Made by a program: the position numbers and the translations under genes
The notes under the pieces: generated by a model
What the model saw: only the letters and a program-made list of their open reading frames with translations
Databases searched by the model: none
What the model was told of the DNA's origin: nothing
Shown: piece after piece, positions 1 to 7,837 of the stretch
How positions within the stretch are numbered: position 1 is the first letter of the stretch
Layout of the letters: each line of letters begins with the position of its first letter
Origin: a virus
Reading direction: 5' to 3' (one strand)
Length of the DNA stretch: 31,121 nucleotides
IMG/VR virus record: IMGVR_UViG_3300017991_001349
Location: 1-31,121 of that record

Positions 1-65
1 TCAGTCAACAGCTTATAAGCCCCGACCAACTCGTCGTCGGGATGCGCAATAACGATAATAGGCAT
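1..65 (-). CDS. PIG-L/LmbE-type deacetylase, N-terminal fragment
   Basis: Only the first 21 residues are in the window; the gene runs off the left edge. The reading begins MPIIVIAHPDDE, and the AHPDDE motif right after a hydrophobic beta strand is the hallmark zinc-binding motif of the PIG-L/LmbE family, which removes N-acetyl groups from GlcNAc-type sugars (PIG-L, MshB, BshB). The ATG lies 6 nt past the stop of the glycosyltransferase gene, so it is probably the next gene of the same operon (queE, queC-like, glycosyltransferase). A weak AGG lies about 9-10 nt upstream. Family membership rests on one motif in the right position. The substrate, whether a nucleobase-linked sugar, a cell-surface sugar or something else, cannot be told. 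Confidence 0.6.
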   Translation of the reverse strand, partial: MPIIVIAHPDDELVGAYKLLT

Positions 66-71
66 ATTACT

Positions 72-761
72 TTACCTGGGGGGTTCTTTACTTGAAATGT
101 AATCCGTTACAAGAGGAACTATCCGATCCCAGTGTGGGTTTTCCGGGCGCGTATGAAAAACGCCAGCACCGGGAACGGACGTGGGACGTAAGACACGACA
201 CATAGCCTCGTCAATTCCCATCGTTAGCGGCTGCACCGTCGTCGCCAAGTCTACCAGCGCGGAGGACTCAAACAGGATTCCCAAGATCGGCCCGCGTAAC
301 GGCTTCCCCTCTTTGCTGGCGCTGACACCACTGATACCGCTAACCTGTTGCGGTAACTGCTGTCGTTCAACATCATCAGACGGCGCGAAGTCGGGATACA
401 CGTTGACAGGAACAGCAGCAGCAACATCGGCCTTCAACAGAGTCTCCAGGCATAGGTAGTCCGCTACGGCGTCGTCCTGAAAGAACCAAACGTACGGCGT
501 GTCTATCTTACCTGCGGCGATTGCGAAGGCGCTGGCATGGACCGCGCCCAGCGTCCCGTTAGCTACACGCGTAAGCGTAACTGGAATTATCTCTGATATG
601 ATGTCGAGGGACGCACCTATGTTACTGGCTACCCAAGCGCCCGTGTTCACAATCAAGATTTCGCGCAAGCGGGCGCTCGCGGTCTGCAACGCCACGCTCC
701 AAACGCAGGCGTTGAGACGCACAGGGTCATTGCACGTAAGAATAATAGCGGTAACGTCCAT
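72..761 (-). CDS. Glycosyltransferase family 2-like protein (GT-A fold)
   Basis: This 229-residue protein probably transfers a sugar from a nucleotide-sugar donor. It starts with VTAIILTCNDP, the first beta strand and nucleotide-binding loop typical of GT2 enzymes. An acidic QDDA motif follows a hydrophobic strand (VWFF) near residues 95-98, where the metal-binding DXD motif of GT-A enzymes sits. No membrane segment is seen, so it should be cytoplasmic. Its ATG shares one base with the stop of the queC-like gene (TGATG), so the two are likely translationally coupled. The PIG-L fragment starts just after it. The context of deazaguanine genes makes glycosylation of a modified base or nucleotide an attractive idea, but surface-polysaccharide modification is equally possible. 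It is short for a GT2, and the acceptor is unknown. Confidence 0.65.
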   Translation of the reverse strand: MDVTAIILTCNDPVRLNACVWSVALQTASARLREILIVNTGAWVASNIGASLDIISEIIPVTLTRVANGTLGAVHASAFAIAAGKIDTPYVWFFQDDAVADYLCLETLLKADVAAAVPVNVYPDFAPSDDVERQQLPQQVSGISGVSASKEGKPLRGPILGILFESSALVDLATTVQPLTMGIDEAMCRVLRPTSVPGAGVFHTRPENPHWDRIVPLVTDYISSKEPPR

Positions 762-1552
762 CAGTCTATCTCGTAGTCGTAGGTGTCGGACAAATGTTCT
801 CTGTAGCGTTCAGACCAATAATCATCTCCAATGCCCTTCTTGCGCAAAGAGAACGGCAACGGGCGCCCGATTGCCTGCGCGGTATGCCACGCGACTTGGC
901 ACTTAGCGCAACGCCCACACCAACAATCAATCTCGCGGCGGTCCTTTGTCTTGATGCAAGAAATAATACGCGAGTACCAGTCGGGGCGCAGCCGCGCCAG
1001 CGCCACGGCTATCTCGTCCTTAGTCATGCCGAGCAACGGCATGATGACAGTCTGCCCGCTGTACTCAAACCAACGAGCGCAAAACTCCGCATTCGCTTCC
1101 GGGAGGTCGCCTAGTCCAAAGCGCCACTCATTCCCCATAATAACCGTGCTGTAGCCAAGCCCGGCCAACAAAGCCGGGACTCCACCTTCCATATAACTCT
1201 CCATCCAATAGTCGAACACTTCATACTCCAACACACCGTCGAAGTTGGGAAGATAATCAAGAGAAATACGATGGACGTGCGGAAAGGCGGCAGCGAGATA
1301 GGTGGACTCCAAGCCACCTGAGAACGGAAGCACTACTTCTCCCGTGTAGCGGTACTCGTGTAGCTTTTCCTTGGAGCTAACTTCGAGGGTGCGGCTTACG
1401 CCCTGTGCCTCCCCGTATGCCGAAAGCATCCAAGACCAAAAGCGCAAGCGATCTTGAGACATCGAAGGAACAACGACCTCGGGACATTCCTCGTCAAACA
1501 GCATTGCCCGCGCGGAGAGGTCCTGTCGCGCCCTGGCAGATATATTGGACAT
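761..1552 (-). CDS. QueC-like PP-loop ATPase (7-cyano-7-deazaguanine synthase-like)
   Basis: QueC converts 7-carboxy-7-deazaguanine to preQ0 using ATP and ammonia. The protein (263 residues) has the PP-loop SGGLEST at about residues 78-84. A C-terminal Cys cluster (C199, then CWCGRCAKC at about 210-218) matches the SC...CGxCxxC zinc site of QueC. It lies just after queE, with only a 9-nt gap that carries a GGGAGG ribosome site. Oddities: the usual SGGxDS loop has Glu in place of Asp, and about 70 residues precede the PP-loop, whereas QueC begins almost directly with it. It may therefore be a diverged QueC that acts on a related substrate, or another PP-loop amidating enzyme. The pathway assignment is supported by neighbours but the exact reaction is inferred. 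Confidence 0.65.
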   Translation of the reverse strand: MSNISARARQDLSARAMLFDEECPEVVVPSMSQDRLRFWSWMLSAYGEAQGVSRTLEVSSKEKLHEYRYTGEVVLPFSGGLESTYLAAAFPHVHRISLDYLPNFDGVLEYEVFDYWMESYMEGGVPALLAGLGYSTVIMGNEWRFGLGDLPEANAEFCARWFEYSGQTVIMPLLGMTKDEIAVALARLRPDWYSRIISCIKTKDRREIDCWCGRCAKCQVAWHTAQAIGRPLPFSLRKKGIGDDYWSERYREHLSDTYDYEID

Positions 1553-1562
1553 GACAACCTCC

Positions 1563-2153
1563 CTAACGTATACCGATTAACTTGTGTGTTTGAAGGGATA
1601 GACGCCAACGGGGATTGGCATAACAAAGGTCGATGACTTCTTTGACGTGTTTGGGGAAGTCTGCGTCGTCGCACGGCTGCAAGAAGAGATGGTCGAAGTC
1701 CATACCCTCCCACTTCTTGAGCGATCCGCCAATGTAGGGGTAGATCAACTTCAGTTCGTCTCCGTACGTCTGACGCAGCTCGAATCCCTTCTCTTGCGGT
1801 TTAGGGCTGACCGTTATCCAGTCGAATCCCATCCCGGAAAGCGGCACAGTTCCATTAGTCTCTATCGCACACTGGAACCCACACGACTTTAACCTGCGCA
1901 ACAAAGTCAAGTCCACTTGCAACGCAGGCTCGCCGCCGGTGAACACGATATTATTCACAGGCTTGTACTTAACACACAAGTCTACCAACTGATCCGCATC
2001 GGCGCTGAACTTGCCGGAATAGTCGGTGTCACACCAAGCACACTTCAAGTTGCATCGCGCAAAGCGCACCATAATAACAGGGGTTCCGGCGTGTGCGCCT
2101 TCGCCCTGTATGGTTTGATATACCTCGTTCAGCTTGTACTCAGACTCGCTCAT
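1563..2153 (-). CDS. queE: 7-carboxy-7-deazaguanine synthase (radical SAM)
   Basis: QueE makes 7-carboxy-7-deazaguanine from 6-carboxytetrahydropterin with S-adenosylmethionine and a 4Fe-4S cluster. The 196-residue protein shows the N-terminal QGEG motif (about 16-19), the cluster motif C34-x3-C38-x2-C41 followed by D, and TGGEP at 72-76. The C-terminus, LSLQTHKLIGIR, is typical of QueE. Length fits the family. The ATG is preceded by GGAG with a 6-nt spacer, and the 19-bp palindrome sits directly upstream of that site, so expression may be controlled from it. It heads the operon queE, queC-like, glycosyltransferase, PIG-L. In phages this enzyme usually supplies a deazaguanine for DNA modification; tRNA queuosine metabolism is the alternative. 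Confidence 0.93.
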   Translation of the reverse strand: MSESEYKLNEVYQTIQGEGAHAGTPVIMVRFARCNLKCAWCDTDYSGKFSADADQLVDLCVKYKPVNNIVFTGGEPALQVDLTLLRRLKSCGFQCAIETNGTVPLSGMGFDWITVSPKPQEKGFELRQTYGDELKLIYPYIGGSLKKWEGMDFDHLFLQPCDDADFPKHVKEVIDLCYANPRWRLSLQTHKLIGIR

Positions 2154-2163
2154 ACGATTCTCC

Positions 2164-2182
2164 GATTAAACGTCGTTTAATC
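2164..2182. repeat. Dispersed palindrome, site 1 (19 bp perfect)
   Basis: GATTAAACGTCGTTTAATC is a perfect inverted repeat around T2173 and the longest form of the nine dispersed sites. It lies just upstream of the queE ribosome-binding site, where a bound protein could block or steer transcription into the queE operon. Confidence 0.85.
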
Positions 2183-2203
2183 TGAGGGGGAGTGACCCTT
2201 TAC

Positions 2204-2854
2204 CTACGCCTCTTCTTTCTTTTCAGACTTTCGTCTATCTGTTCCTTCGTCGGGTGAAGCGGCCTGTCGTTTGCGTTTACGACGCCAGCGGGCCGCTTCA
2301 GCACGCGCTGCCCGTTCGATGTGTCCACCTCCAGTGCGTCGGAATCTTCTGTTAGGAGTTTCGACGGTTCTTGCGGCTTCTTTCGTGAGGTCATCTAACG
2401 TTCCCCGGTTAATGGCGTGATCCCGGATGTATCGCTTCATCTTAGTCGGGAACCACCAAGCAGGCTTTGAGTACACGGGATACACCCGAGTCTCGCCGTC
2501 CTGATTCAACACGTCCACTTTAATTTTCAGATCGCGTAGATGTCGGACGTACAACACACCTACGAACGGAATCCCAGAAGCCTGCCCATCGACCATACGC
2601 CGCGCAATGACTTTGCCCAGCGCCGTCAGCATGTGCCATGCTTCTTGAAAGGTGCTTGAAGCCTCAACGGCTAAATCTTCAGCGAGAGGTATAGACAGCG
2701 TAGCAGCCTTGTTGCTGCCCCATAACCGGAAGGGGCCGCTGCGTGTGTGAGGAAGCGTAGACGTACTACCTTTTCGCCTCCCCGGCCTTCTCCCGGCTTC
2801 CAGGTGCTTCTCCACCTTCTCCCTCGATGAGAGCCTGGATTTCTTCGTCTTCAT
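2204..2854 (-). CDS. Basic hypothetical protein downstream of portal
   Basis: Unknown function, 216 residues, rich in Arg and Lys at both ends. The middle (about residues 65-115) is a plausible folded domain with an amphipathic helix followed by IPFVGVLYVRHLRDLKIKV, which faintly recalls the beta-arm region of HU/IHF-like proteins; this is only a guess. The ATG at 2854 lies inside the end of the portal gene (89-nt overlap) and is supported by GAGGGA about 10 nt upstream; no other ATG fits before residue 75. The last third overlaps another open frame (2200-2394, 64 codons) with its own GGGGA ribosome-like site, so the C-terminus, or the existence of a second gene, is uncertain. The position after the portal would suit a head-assembly or DNA-binding role. 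Confidence 0.6.
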   Translation of the reverse strand: MKTKKSRLSSREKVEKHLEAGRRPGRRKGSTSTLPHTRSGPFRLWGSNKAATLSIPLAEDLAVEASSTFQEAWHMLTALGKVIARRMVDGQASGIPFVGVLYVRHLRDLKIKVDVLNQDGETRVYPVYSKPAWWFPTKMKRYIRDHAINRGTLDDLTKEAARTVETPNRRFRRTGGGHIERAARAEAARWRRKRKRQAASPDEGTDRRKSEKKEEA

Positions 2855-4583
2855 CGAACTGGTCCCTCAATGCCTTATCGCGGGGATACGCCGCGAGTTT
2901 TTCTCTACCGCTCCTACCACTACTAGTGAGCGGAGCGAATAGTCTCCGAGCCTGTGAAATTGCTTCCATCAGACTAGGGTTAGACACAACTACCTGGGCG
3001 AGCCGTTCACGCTCGCTCTTAGACAAGTCACCATTAGCACGCAATATACGCTCGGCGTGCTTCAACTGATCGTCATAACCTTCCTCGGGGGCAACGCCCG
3101 GAGCCGCGCCACCTTCCGGCGCTCCCTCTCCTCCCTCTGGCGCCGGGGGCGGCGGGCGCTTAGTCACGCGGTTGATCGTGCTCTCGTCCAGTCGCGCGTA
3201 CTCCCGCAAGATATAACGCACCCACTCGTACTCGTCGTACGATTCCTTGCCCTCGCCAAGCCCTTGAACAGCCGCCGCAACCTCCGCGCGGATACGCAAC
3301 AACTCCAAGCGTTCCAGTTCCGCAAGGTACGACGGCGGCTCCATGTGGACGTCAAACTCTTGGCCGGGAATCTCGAAGTCGTAAGCATTCCCTAAGTCCT
3401 GCGCACCAAGCAACGAATAGTGAATCTCCAGCAAGCGCACGACACCCATGATGTAACCATGCTGCAGGCGTCCGACCGTACGCGCAAAACGCACGGACTG
3501 ATTCGACAGCGTTTGCTTTTGGTTCATCGGCTCGCGGGCTTCCAGGAAGCCGAAGTAACCGCGAGGGACGCGCAGGGCCGCGAGTAGCTTTCCGCCGAAG
3601 TATTCAACGTCCTCGATGTCGTTGACGTTGGGGGACCCCGCCAGCTTCTCAATGCTCGTCTCCGAACCCTTGCGCTTCGCCATAAACACATCGTCCATCG
3701 GCGACAGCGTTTGGTGCTGCTGGTCGTAGTTGGGACTGGACGGGTCCACATACTCCCACTTCTTGACGCGTCGCTTCCACTTTTGAAGGGTCGCGTGCGC
3801 CTGGGCAAAGTCCATCGAGCCTACGTCCACCAAGAACAAGTTACGGTCAGGAGCACGGGCCAGCCGATAGAGCAGCGCGGCGTCCTCAGCCAGTACCTTT
3901 TGACGCCACGCACGCCGGGCGCCGTATAACAACGACGTACCGTACGGGTGCCTGCGGAAACGCCCCATAATGCGAAAGTGTACATAATCCCACGGCCAGG
4001 ATAAGCGCGATTTACCTTTGCCGCCGTCCTTCCCCCGGAACGTCTTTCCGTCCTGAGAGAACCCGGCCAGTCGCGCCGTGCGATTGTCGTAACGCTGGAC
4101 CTTGCGCGGATCGATCCAATGGATAGCCTGTATGCCTGCACCTGACGAGTAGACGATACGCTCGAAGTCGTCGCCCATCTTCGCCAGTTCCCGGAGCATC
4201 GGGAACACCTTCTCCTGCATGTCGAGCGTATGGAGCATGTCGTCGCCAGCCTCGACCATGCGTCGCGACTTCGACGTTACCCAGATACGCTTGTTCGTGT
4301 CGGGATTGGGGCGTGAGGCGTCTTCCGCCACCAAGTCCAACAGCGAGAAAGCGAGGGTAGTCTCGTCCATCAGATCAAAGAAGTCATACAGCTTCTCGCG
4401 ACGCTCCTGGTAAGCGAATGACTTTTGAAGCATCTGCCATTGATGACTCCCGCCATACAACGCCAGGATCGGATCGAACTCGTCCTCGGTGTTTGCAGGC
4501 TCCGTATCCAGCCCGAAATGCCGGTACAAGTTAATACGCCAGCCCGTAAACGGTATCGGGATTCCATTCTTGAACAATCCCAT
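2766..4583 (-). CDS. Portal protein (T4 gp20-like)
   Basis: The portal forms the dodecameric ring at the capsid vertex through which DNA is packaged. At 605 residues the length suits a myovirus portal. The central region has gp20-like features: a YGTSLLYGARRAWRQ segment, ED-x-LLYRLARAPDRNLF followed by VDVG, a block with DDVFMAKR and the LAGSPNVNDIEDVEYF stretch, then KLLAALRVP. The C-terminus is a Pro/Gly/Glu-rich linker followed by charged helices, probably flexible. It follows the large terminase with a 12-nt gap. The ATG has AAAGG 6 nt upstream. The TerS-TerL-portal order is standard for tailed phages. Confidence 0.9.
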   Translation of the reverse strand: MGLFKNGIPIPFTGWRINLYRHFGLDTEPANTEDEFDPILALYGGSHQWQMLQKSFAYQERREKLYDFFDLMDETTLAFSLLDLVAEDASRPNPDTNKRIWVTSKSRRMVEAGDDMLHTLDMQEKVFPMLRELAKMGDDFERIVYSSGAGIQAIHWIDPRKVQRYDNRTARLAGFSQDGKTFRGKDGGKGKSRLSWPWDYVHFRIMGRFRRHPYGTSLLYGARRAWRQKVLAEDAALLYRLARAPDRNLFLVDVGSMDFAQAHATLQKWKRRVKKWEYVDPSSPNYDQQHQTLSPMDDVFMAKRKGSETSIEKLAGSPNVNDIEDVEYFGGKLLAALRVPRGYFGFLEAREPMNQKQTLSNQSVRFARTVGRLQHGYIMGVVRLLEIHYSLLGAQDLGNAYDFEIPGQEFDVHMEPPSYLAELERLELLRIRAEVAAAVQGLGEGKESYDEYEWVRYILREYARLDESTINRVTKRPPPPAPEGGEGAPEGGAAPGVAPEEGYDDQLKHAERILRANGDLSKSERERLAQVVVSNPSLMEAISQARRLFAPLTSSGRSGREKLAAYPRDKALRDQFDEDEEIQALIEGEGGEAPGSREKAGEAKR

Positions 4584-4595
4584 AGCAAACCTTTA

Positions 4596-6671
4596 TCAAT
4601 TGCGAGGCGGTCGCCTCAATTCCTTTAGTAGCTCTTCCCGGTTCAACACGTTATGCAGAGGGCCGTCGCTCTCTCGAACGTTGAGCAGCGGCCTTGTAGA
4701 ACCGCTGACAAGCGCGAGTGTATCGTAGTGGAGGGCTGTAGGATCGGTAGAGCAACTATGAACCGATCCCGCAACTCCGTCCGCGACGTCCTTACTCCCT
4801 CCGTCCGGGTGATCTACTTTACCCGTTTCGGGATCGCGTTCCAAGTCGCACACTTCATCGATGAACGGAGCGTACTGATAGTAGTTGATACGACGCTCCG
4901 TTATCGCCCCGCGCAAGTATCCGTACGCCTCGTCGTTGCGGTCAACAGACAACAACTTAGAGTCGAACCCGGCCTTGCGCATGATCTGCATCGTATCCAT
5001 CGACTGCCAGCCGTCGCACGTTACCTTCGTAATCGGCAACCCCATGTCTCGCAGCGATATGATAAACGATCTGATTCGGGACAAGTCAATTTCGCCACCC
5101 CCGGCAGGCGGCAATATCTGAAGCATTAAATCGACTACGATCTCCGGTTCCTGAGAATCATAGAAGGTGGCGTCGCGGCGTTGACGCCGTAGCGTACGCA
5201 GCCCGGCAACGTGTGAGATTCCCAGCCCCGCACAGTCACCATTCTTTGCAAGGTCCAAGTGAGCGAATCGCGGCGCCCCTGGATTAAGGATCGGGGTGTA
5301 GCGCGAGTGCTCGACACGGAACATTACATACGTGTTAAAGAACTCGTTGAGGTCGAAGTCCATCCGGTCGTCTAACACGATGGACGTACGCGTGAAGGGG
5401 TGCTCCCTCTTTTTATCTACGCACTCCAGAACTGTATTCCGGTCCCGGATGTAAGGCATAACGCCATACGTGGCGATGCCCGCGATGTCACGCAACGAGC
5501 GATCAACGTCTCGCTCGAAATCAACCTTGAACTCGCCAGGGACGCTTATGACCTCCGCGCCCTTACGAGGAACATCGTCGCTTTCCAGGATACGCGGCGG
5601 ATTGATAACGTCTCCGATCTCGACGTTGAAGCGGGGTAGCGTGTACAGCTTGGGGCTTTTGACATGCCACAGCGGATAGTCCGACACGTAGACGTGACCG
5701 TTCGCTATTTCCTCGCGGCACGCCTTCAAGTGCTGCTCCAGGAAGTCCGTCTGCGACCGCTTCGAGGACACTAAGAACATCATCCCTGGCACTTGACCTC
5801 CGGGGCGCATGAACCTGGACTTGAGACGCGTCTTAGCCGCGTTGTAAATCTGATAGGCTTGACCTATCTCTTTCGACGTGTTGGCGTTCTTAGCGCCTTG
5901 CTGCATGAAGTTCACCTCGTCCAAGAACAGCGTTAGGATGTCTTGGCCTAAAGCGTGGAACTCCCGCGAGCCAGGTATGACTTGCATCTGGCACTTGCTG
6001 AACACCACGCGCGTTATGATACGCGGCGTGAACGGGAACTTCTCTTGGAACCACGGCGTAGCCTCCAGGAACGTTCTCAGCTTGTGATACCCTACGTCAT
6101 AGGCTTGTGCTTTCGTGACTGAATAGACTCCGTAGACGATTAGAGAGTCGTCCAGGAGTCCGTAGTACCTTTGAGGGTTCTTCAAACAAGCGTTGCGATA
6201 GATAACGTATTCCTTGGCGAGCATAGCCACAGTAGTCTTACCTGTGCCAATAGCGCCAGTGAATATCCATTCGTAGACTTGAGAGCCGGGCGCGAATACC
6301 TTGCGCAAGTCTTCGCGCCACTTAGGATAAATGCCGTCCGTGAAGTTGCCGCAATAGTACGGGTCCTCGATGAACGTATCGATGTCCACCGGCTTCTCGT
6401 CGTAGTCCAGGCTCCATAACTCACTGAGCGTAGGACTCTCCATGTCCTCACTGGTAAACAACTCAGTGAGGATTCTACGGGCTACCGCTTGATCGTCCTC
6501 GGACAACTCCAGCAAGGTACTCTCGATCTCATTCAGCGTGGCCGCGATCCTTCTTCTTTCTTCGCGGTCGTCGGTGTTTCTTAACAGTCGCTCGACTGGA
6601 TCGGGATGTTTGCTTCTTGCTTTCTTTTTTGTGCGGTAGCCTCGGCGTCGCTTTGACGGTCGCGTCGGCAT
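4596..6671 (-). CDS. terL: Terminase large subunit (packaging ATPase and nuclease)
   Basis: TerL powers DNA packaging and cuts the concatemer. In 691 residues the ATPase domain shows Walker A GAIGTGKTT at about 139-147 and Walker B LTLFLDE at about 246-252. The C-terminal RNase H-like nuclease domain begins near FAHLDLAKNGDCAGLG (about 465-480), with further acidic motifs at VTCDGW and near KDVADGVAGSVH. The chosen ATG at 6671 has a strong AAGGAAGAGG about 9 nt upstream. It gives a 143-nt out-of-frame overlap with the small terminase gene. A later ATG near 6443 would avoid the overlap but has a poorly spaced ribosome site. The N-terminal 60 residues are very basic and may bind DNA or the small subunit. 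Confidence 0.93.
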   Translation of the reverse strand: MPTRPSKRRRGYRTKKKARSKHPDPVERLLRNTDDREERRRIAATLNEIESTLLELSEDDQAVARRILTELFTSEDMESPTLSELWSLDYDEKPVDIDTFIEDPYYCGNFTDGIYPKWREDLRKVFAPGSQVYEWIFTGAIGTGKTTVAMLAKEYVIYRNACLKNPQRYYGLLDDSLIVYGVYSVTKAQAYDVGYHKLRTFLEATPWFQEKFPFTPRIITRVVFSKCQMQVIPGSREFHALGQDILTLFLDEVNFMQQGAKNANTSKEIGQAYQIYNAAKTRLKSRFMRPGGQVPGMMFLVSSKRSQTDFLEQHLKACREEIANGHVYVSDYPLWHVKSPKLYTLPRFNVEIGDVINPPRILESDDVPRKGAEVISVPGEFKVDFERDVDRSLRDIAGIATYGVMPYIRDRNTVLECVDKKREHPFTRTSIVLDDRMDFDLNEFFNTYVMFRVEHSRYTPILNPGAPRFAHLDLAKNGDCAGLGISHVAGLRTLRRQRRDATFYDSQEPEIVVDLMLQILPPAGGGEIDLSRIRSFIISLRDMGLPITKVTCDGWQSMDTMQIMRKAGFDSKLLSVDRNDEAYGYLRGAITERRINYYQYAPFIDEVCDLERDPETGKVDHPDGGSKDVADGVAGSVHSCSTDPTALHYDTLALVSGSTRPLLNVRESDGPLHNVLNREELLKELRRPPRN

Positions 6672-7227
6672 CTATCACGTCCTCTTCCTTGAATCCACCA
6701 TCCTTAGTGGCGTGTTGCAGCAACCCCAGTAGCTTTCCTACGGAGCCGCGCAACTTCTCTCTGACTACAACGGCTGTCGGGTTGTTGTCGCTAGACTCCA
6801 AGCCGATAGCGAGATTGAATTGCTTGATGTCGATTGTAGGGGGCGCGGCGTCCGCTGAGAAGTTACCAGACACCTTGCATCTGTTGAGAATATCAATTGC
6901 GGCGTATACCTGGGCGCTTGTCGGGGCAGCTTCTTCTACTTCCCCGACTCTGTTCACCTTGTCGCCCTGTAACGCACGGGCCAAGACTGTCAACGAAGGC
7001 CACGCCAGCTTATTCAACTCTTGTTGAAGGTAAAAGGCGGCGCGTTCTTGTATTGAACGCCGGTCCTCAAACGCGGACATTTGCCGCTGGACTTCTCGCG
7101 CGACCAGCGTCCGACCGAGAAAGCGATCAAACTCTCCCTTCTTCATCTTCAGTTCCGCACGCGCACCCTCCGCGCCCAGAACGGCGATCAAGCGGCATTG
7201 TTCTCTATCTTTATCAGTTAGGGCCAT
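6529..7227 (-). CDS. Probable terminase small subunit
   Basis: This 232-residue protein lies directly upstream of terL, the normal place for the subunit that recognises packaging sites. The N-terminus (about 5-45) resembles a small helix-turn-helix: DKDREQCRLIAVLG followed by GARAELKMKKGEFDRFLGR. A central helical region follows. The C-terminus (about 190-232) is an extreme Arg/Lys tail that overlaps the start of terL. The assignment rests mainly on position and the HTH-like start; no diagnostic motif is visible. The ATG abuts the 17-bp palindrome at 7228-7244 with no recognisable Shine-Dalgarno in between. Translation may therefore be leaderless or coupled, and a protein on the palindrome would cover the whole initiation region. 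Confidence 0.65.
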   Translation of the reverse strand: MALTDKDREQCRLIAVLGAEGARAELKMKKGEFDRFLGRTLVAREVQRQMSAFEDRRSIQERAAFYLQQELNKLAWPSLTVLARALQGDKVNRVGEVEEAAPTSAQVYAAIDILNRCKVSGNFSADAAPPTIDIKQFNLAIGLESSDNNPTAVVVREKLRGSVGKLLGLLQHATKDGGFKEEDVIDADATVKATPRLPHKKESKKQTSRSSRATVKKHRRPRRKKKDRGHAE

Positions 7228-7244
7228 ATTAAACGACGTTTAAT
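7228..7244. repeat. Dispersed palindrome, site 2 (17 bp perfect)
   Basis: ATTAAACGACGTTTAAT ends exactly at the start codon of the presumed small terminase gene. The minus strand reads TTTAATATG across the junction. It replaces the usual ribosome-binding site, which is unusual in this genome and suggests direct control of the packaging genes. Confidence 0.85.
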
Positions 7245-7249
7245 CGAGA

Positions 7250-7834
7250 CTACCTGGGTAAAAACACGTCGTCGATCAACGCGGCGACCGACGGCTTATC
7301 ACGCACCACTAGCTTTAGCATCTGAACTACGAAAGAACGTGACAGCGTTGTTATCTCCGAAGATACGCCAATGCCGATCTTGCGGTATCGAATGTAGTCG
7401 GTTATCTGCAACATCCGAAAAGCAACATAGGGCATCATTATCCAATCAGGCGTATTGTTGCGGTGAAAGACCAAAAGGGGGAGCCGTTCTTTAGCCAACG
7501 CTGCCACGACGCATTGCTTCCACCACTTGAACACAATCCAGTCGTCAGAGCGTTTGAAGAACGGGTCCCAGTTCCAACCTTCCTGATGCTTCAACTCCAG
7601 AGCGAAGGGAAAACTCTCAGGAGTAACGAGGTCGCCCGACTGCGACTTGACGGCTACGTTATCATCCTGGCGTTTACGGCGGGTCGCCCAACCGCCAGAA
7701 CCCGACGTGCGAAAGAACGGAAGATCGTCCGCGCGGCACCGTAGACAATCATCGTTGCCCGTCCACCAAGCGGAGAGCACCCGGCACAGCTTTAGCTCGA
7801 ATCTTTGCCCCTTAGCCCGCGAATTGACGCCCAT
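7250..7834 (-). CDS. PD-(D/E)XK nuclease, possible Holliday-junction resolvase
   Basis: The protein (194 residues) carries a PD-(D/E)XK catalytic core: E13 in the first helix (GQRFELKL), G67-D68 after a variable loop, then E80-L-K82 at the end of a beta strand. FRTSGSGGW near 41-49 resembles the Ser/Gly-rich loop often seen in phage resolvase-like members. Such enzymes cut branched DNA during recombination or packaging. The gene is sandwiched between gp46-like and small terminase genes, which fits a role in resolving branched replicated DNA before packaging. The ATG has GGAG 6 nt upstream and is only 3 nt past the gp46-like stop. Restriction-type or repair nuclease roles remain possible. Confidence 0.7.
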   Translation of the reverse strand: MGVNSRAKGQRFELKLCRVLSAWWTGNDDCLRCRADDLPFFRTSGSGGWATRRKRQDDNVAVKSQSGDLVTPESFPFALELKHQEGWNWDPFFKRSDDWIVFKWWKQCVVAALAKERLPLLVFHRNNTPDWIMMPYVAFRMLQITDYIRYRKIGIGVSSEITTLSRSFVVQMLKLVVRDKPSVAALIDDVFLPR

Positions 7835-7837
7835 ACC

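Noticed and set aside
4600-4615. GAGGC/GCCTC hairpin at the end of terL as a terminator
   Set aside because: Short stem inside coding sequence, no T-tract, and the portal gene follows 12 nt after the stop.
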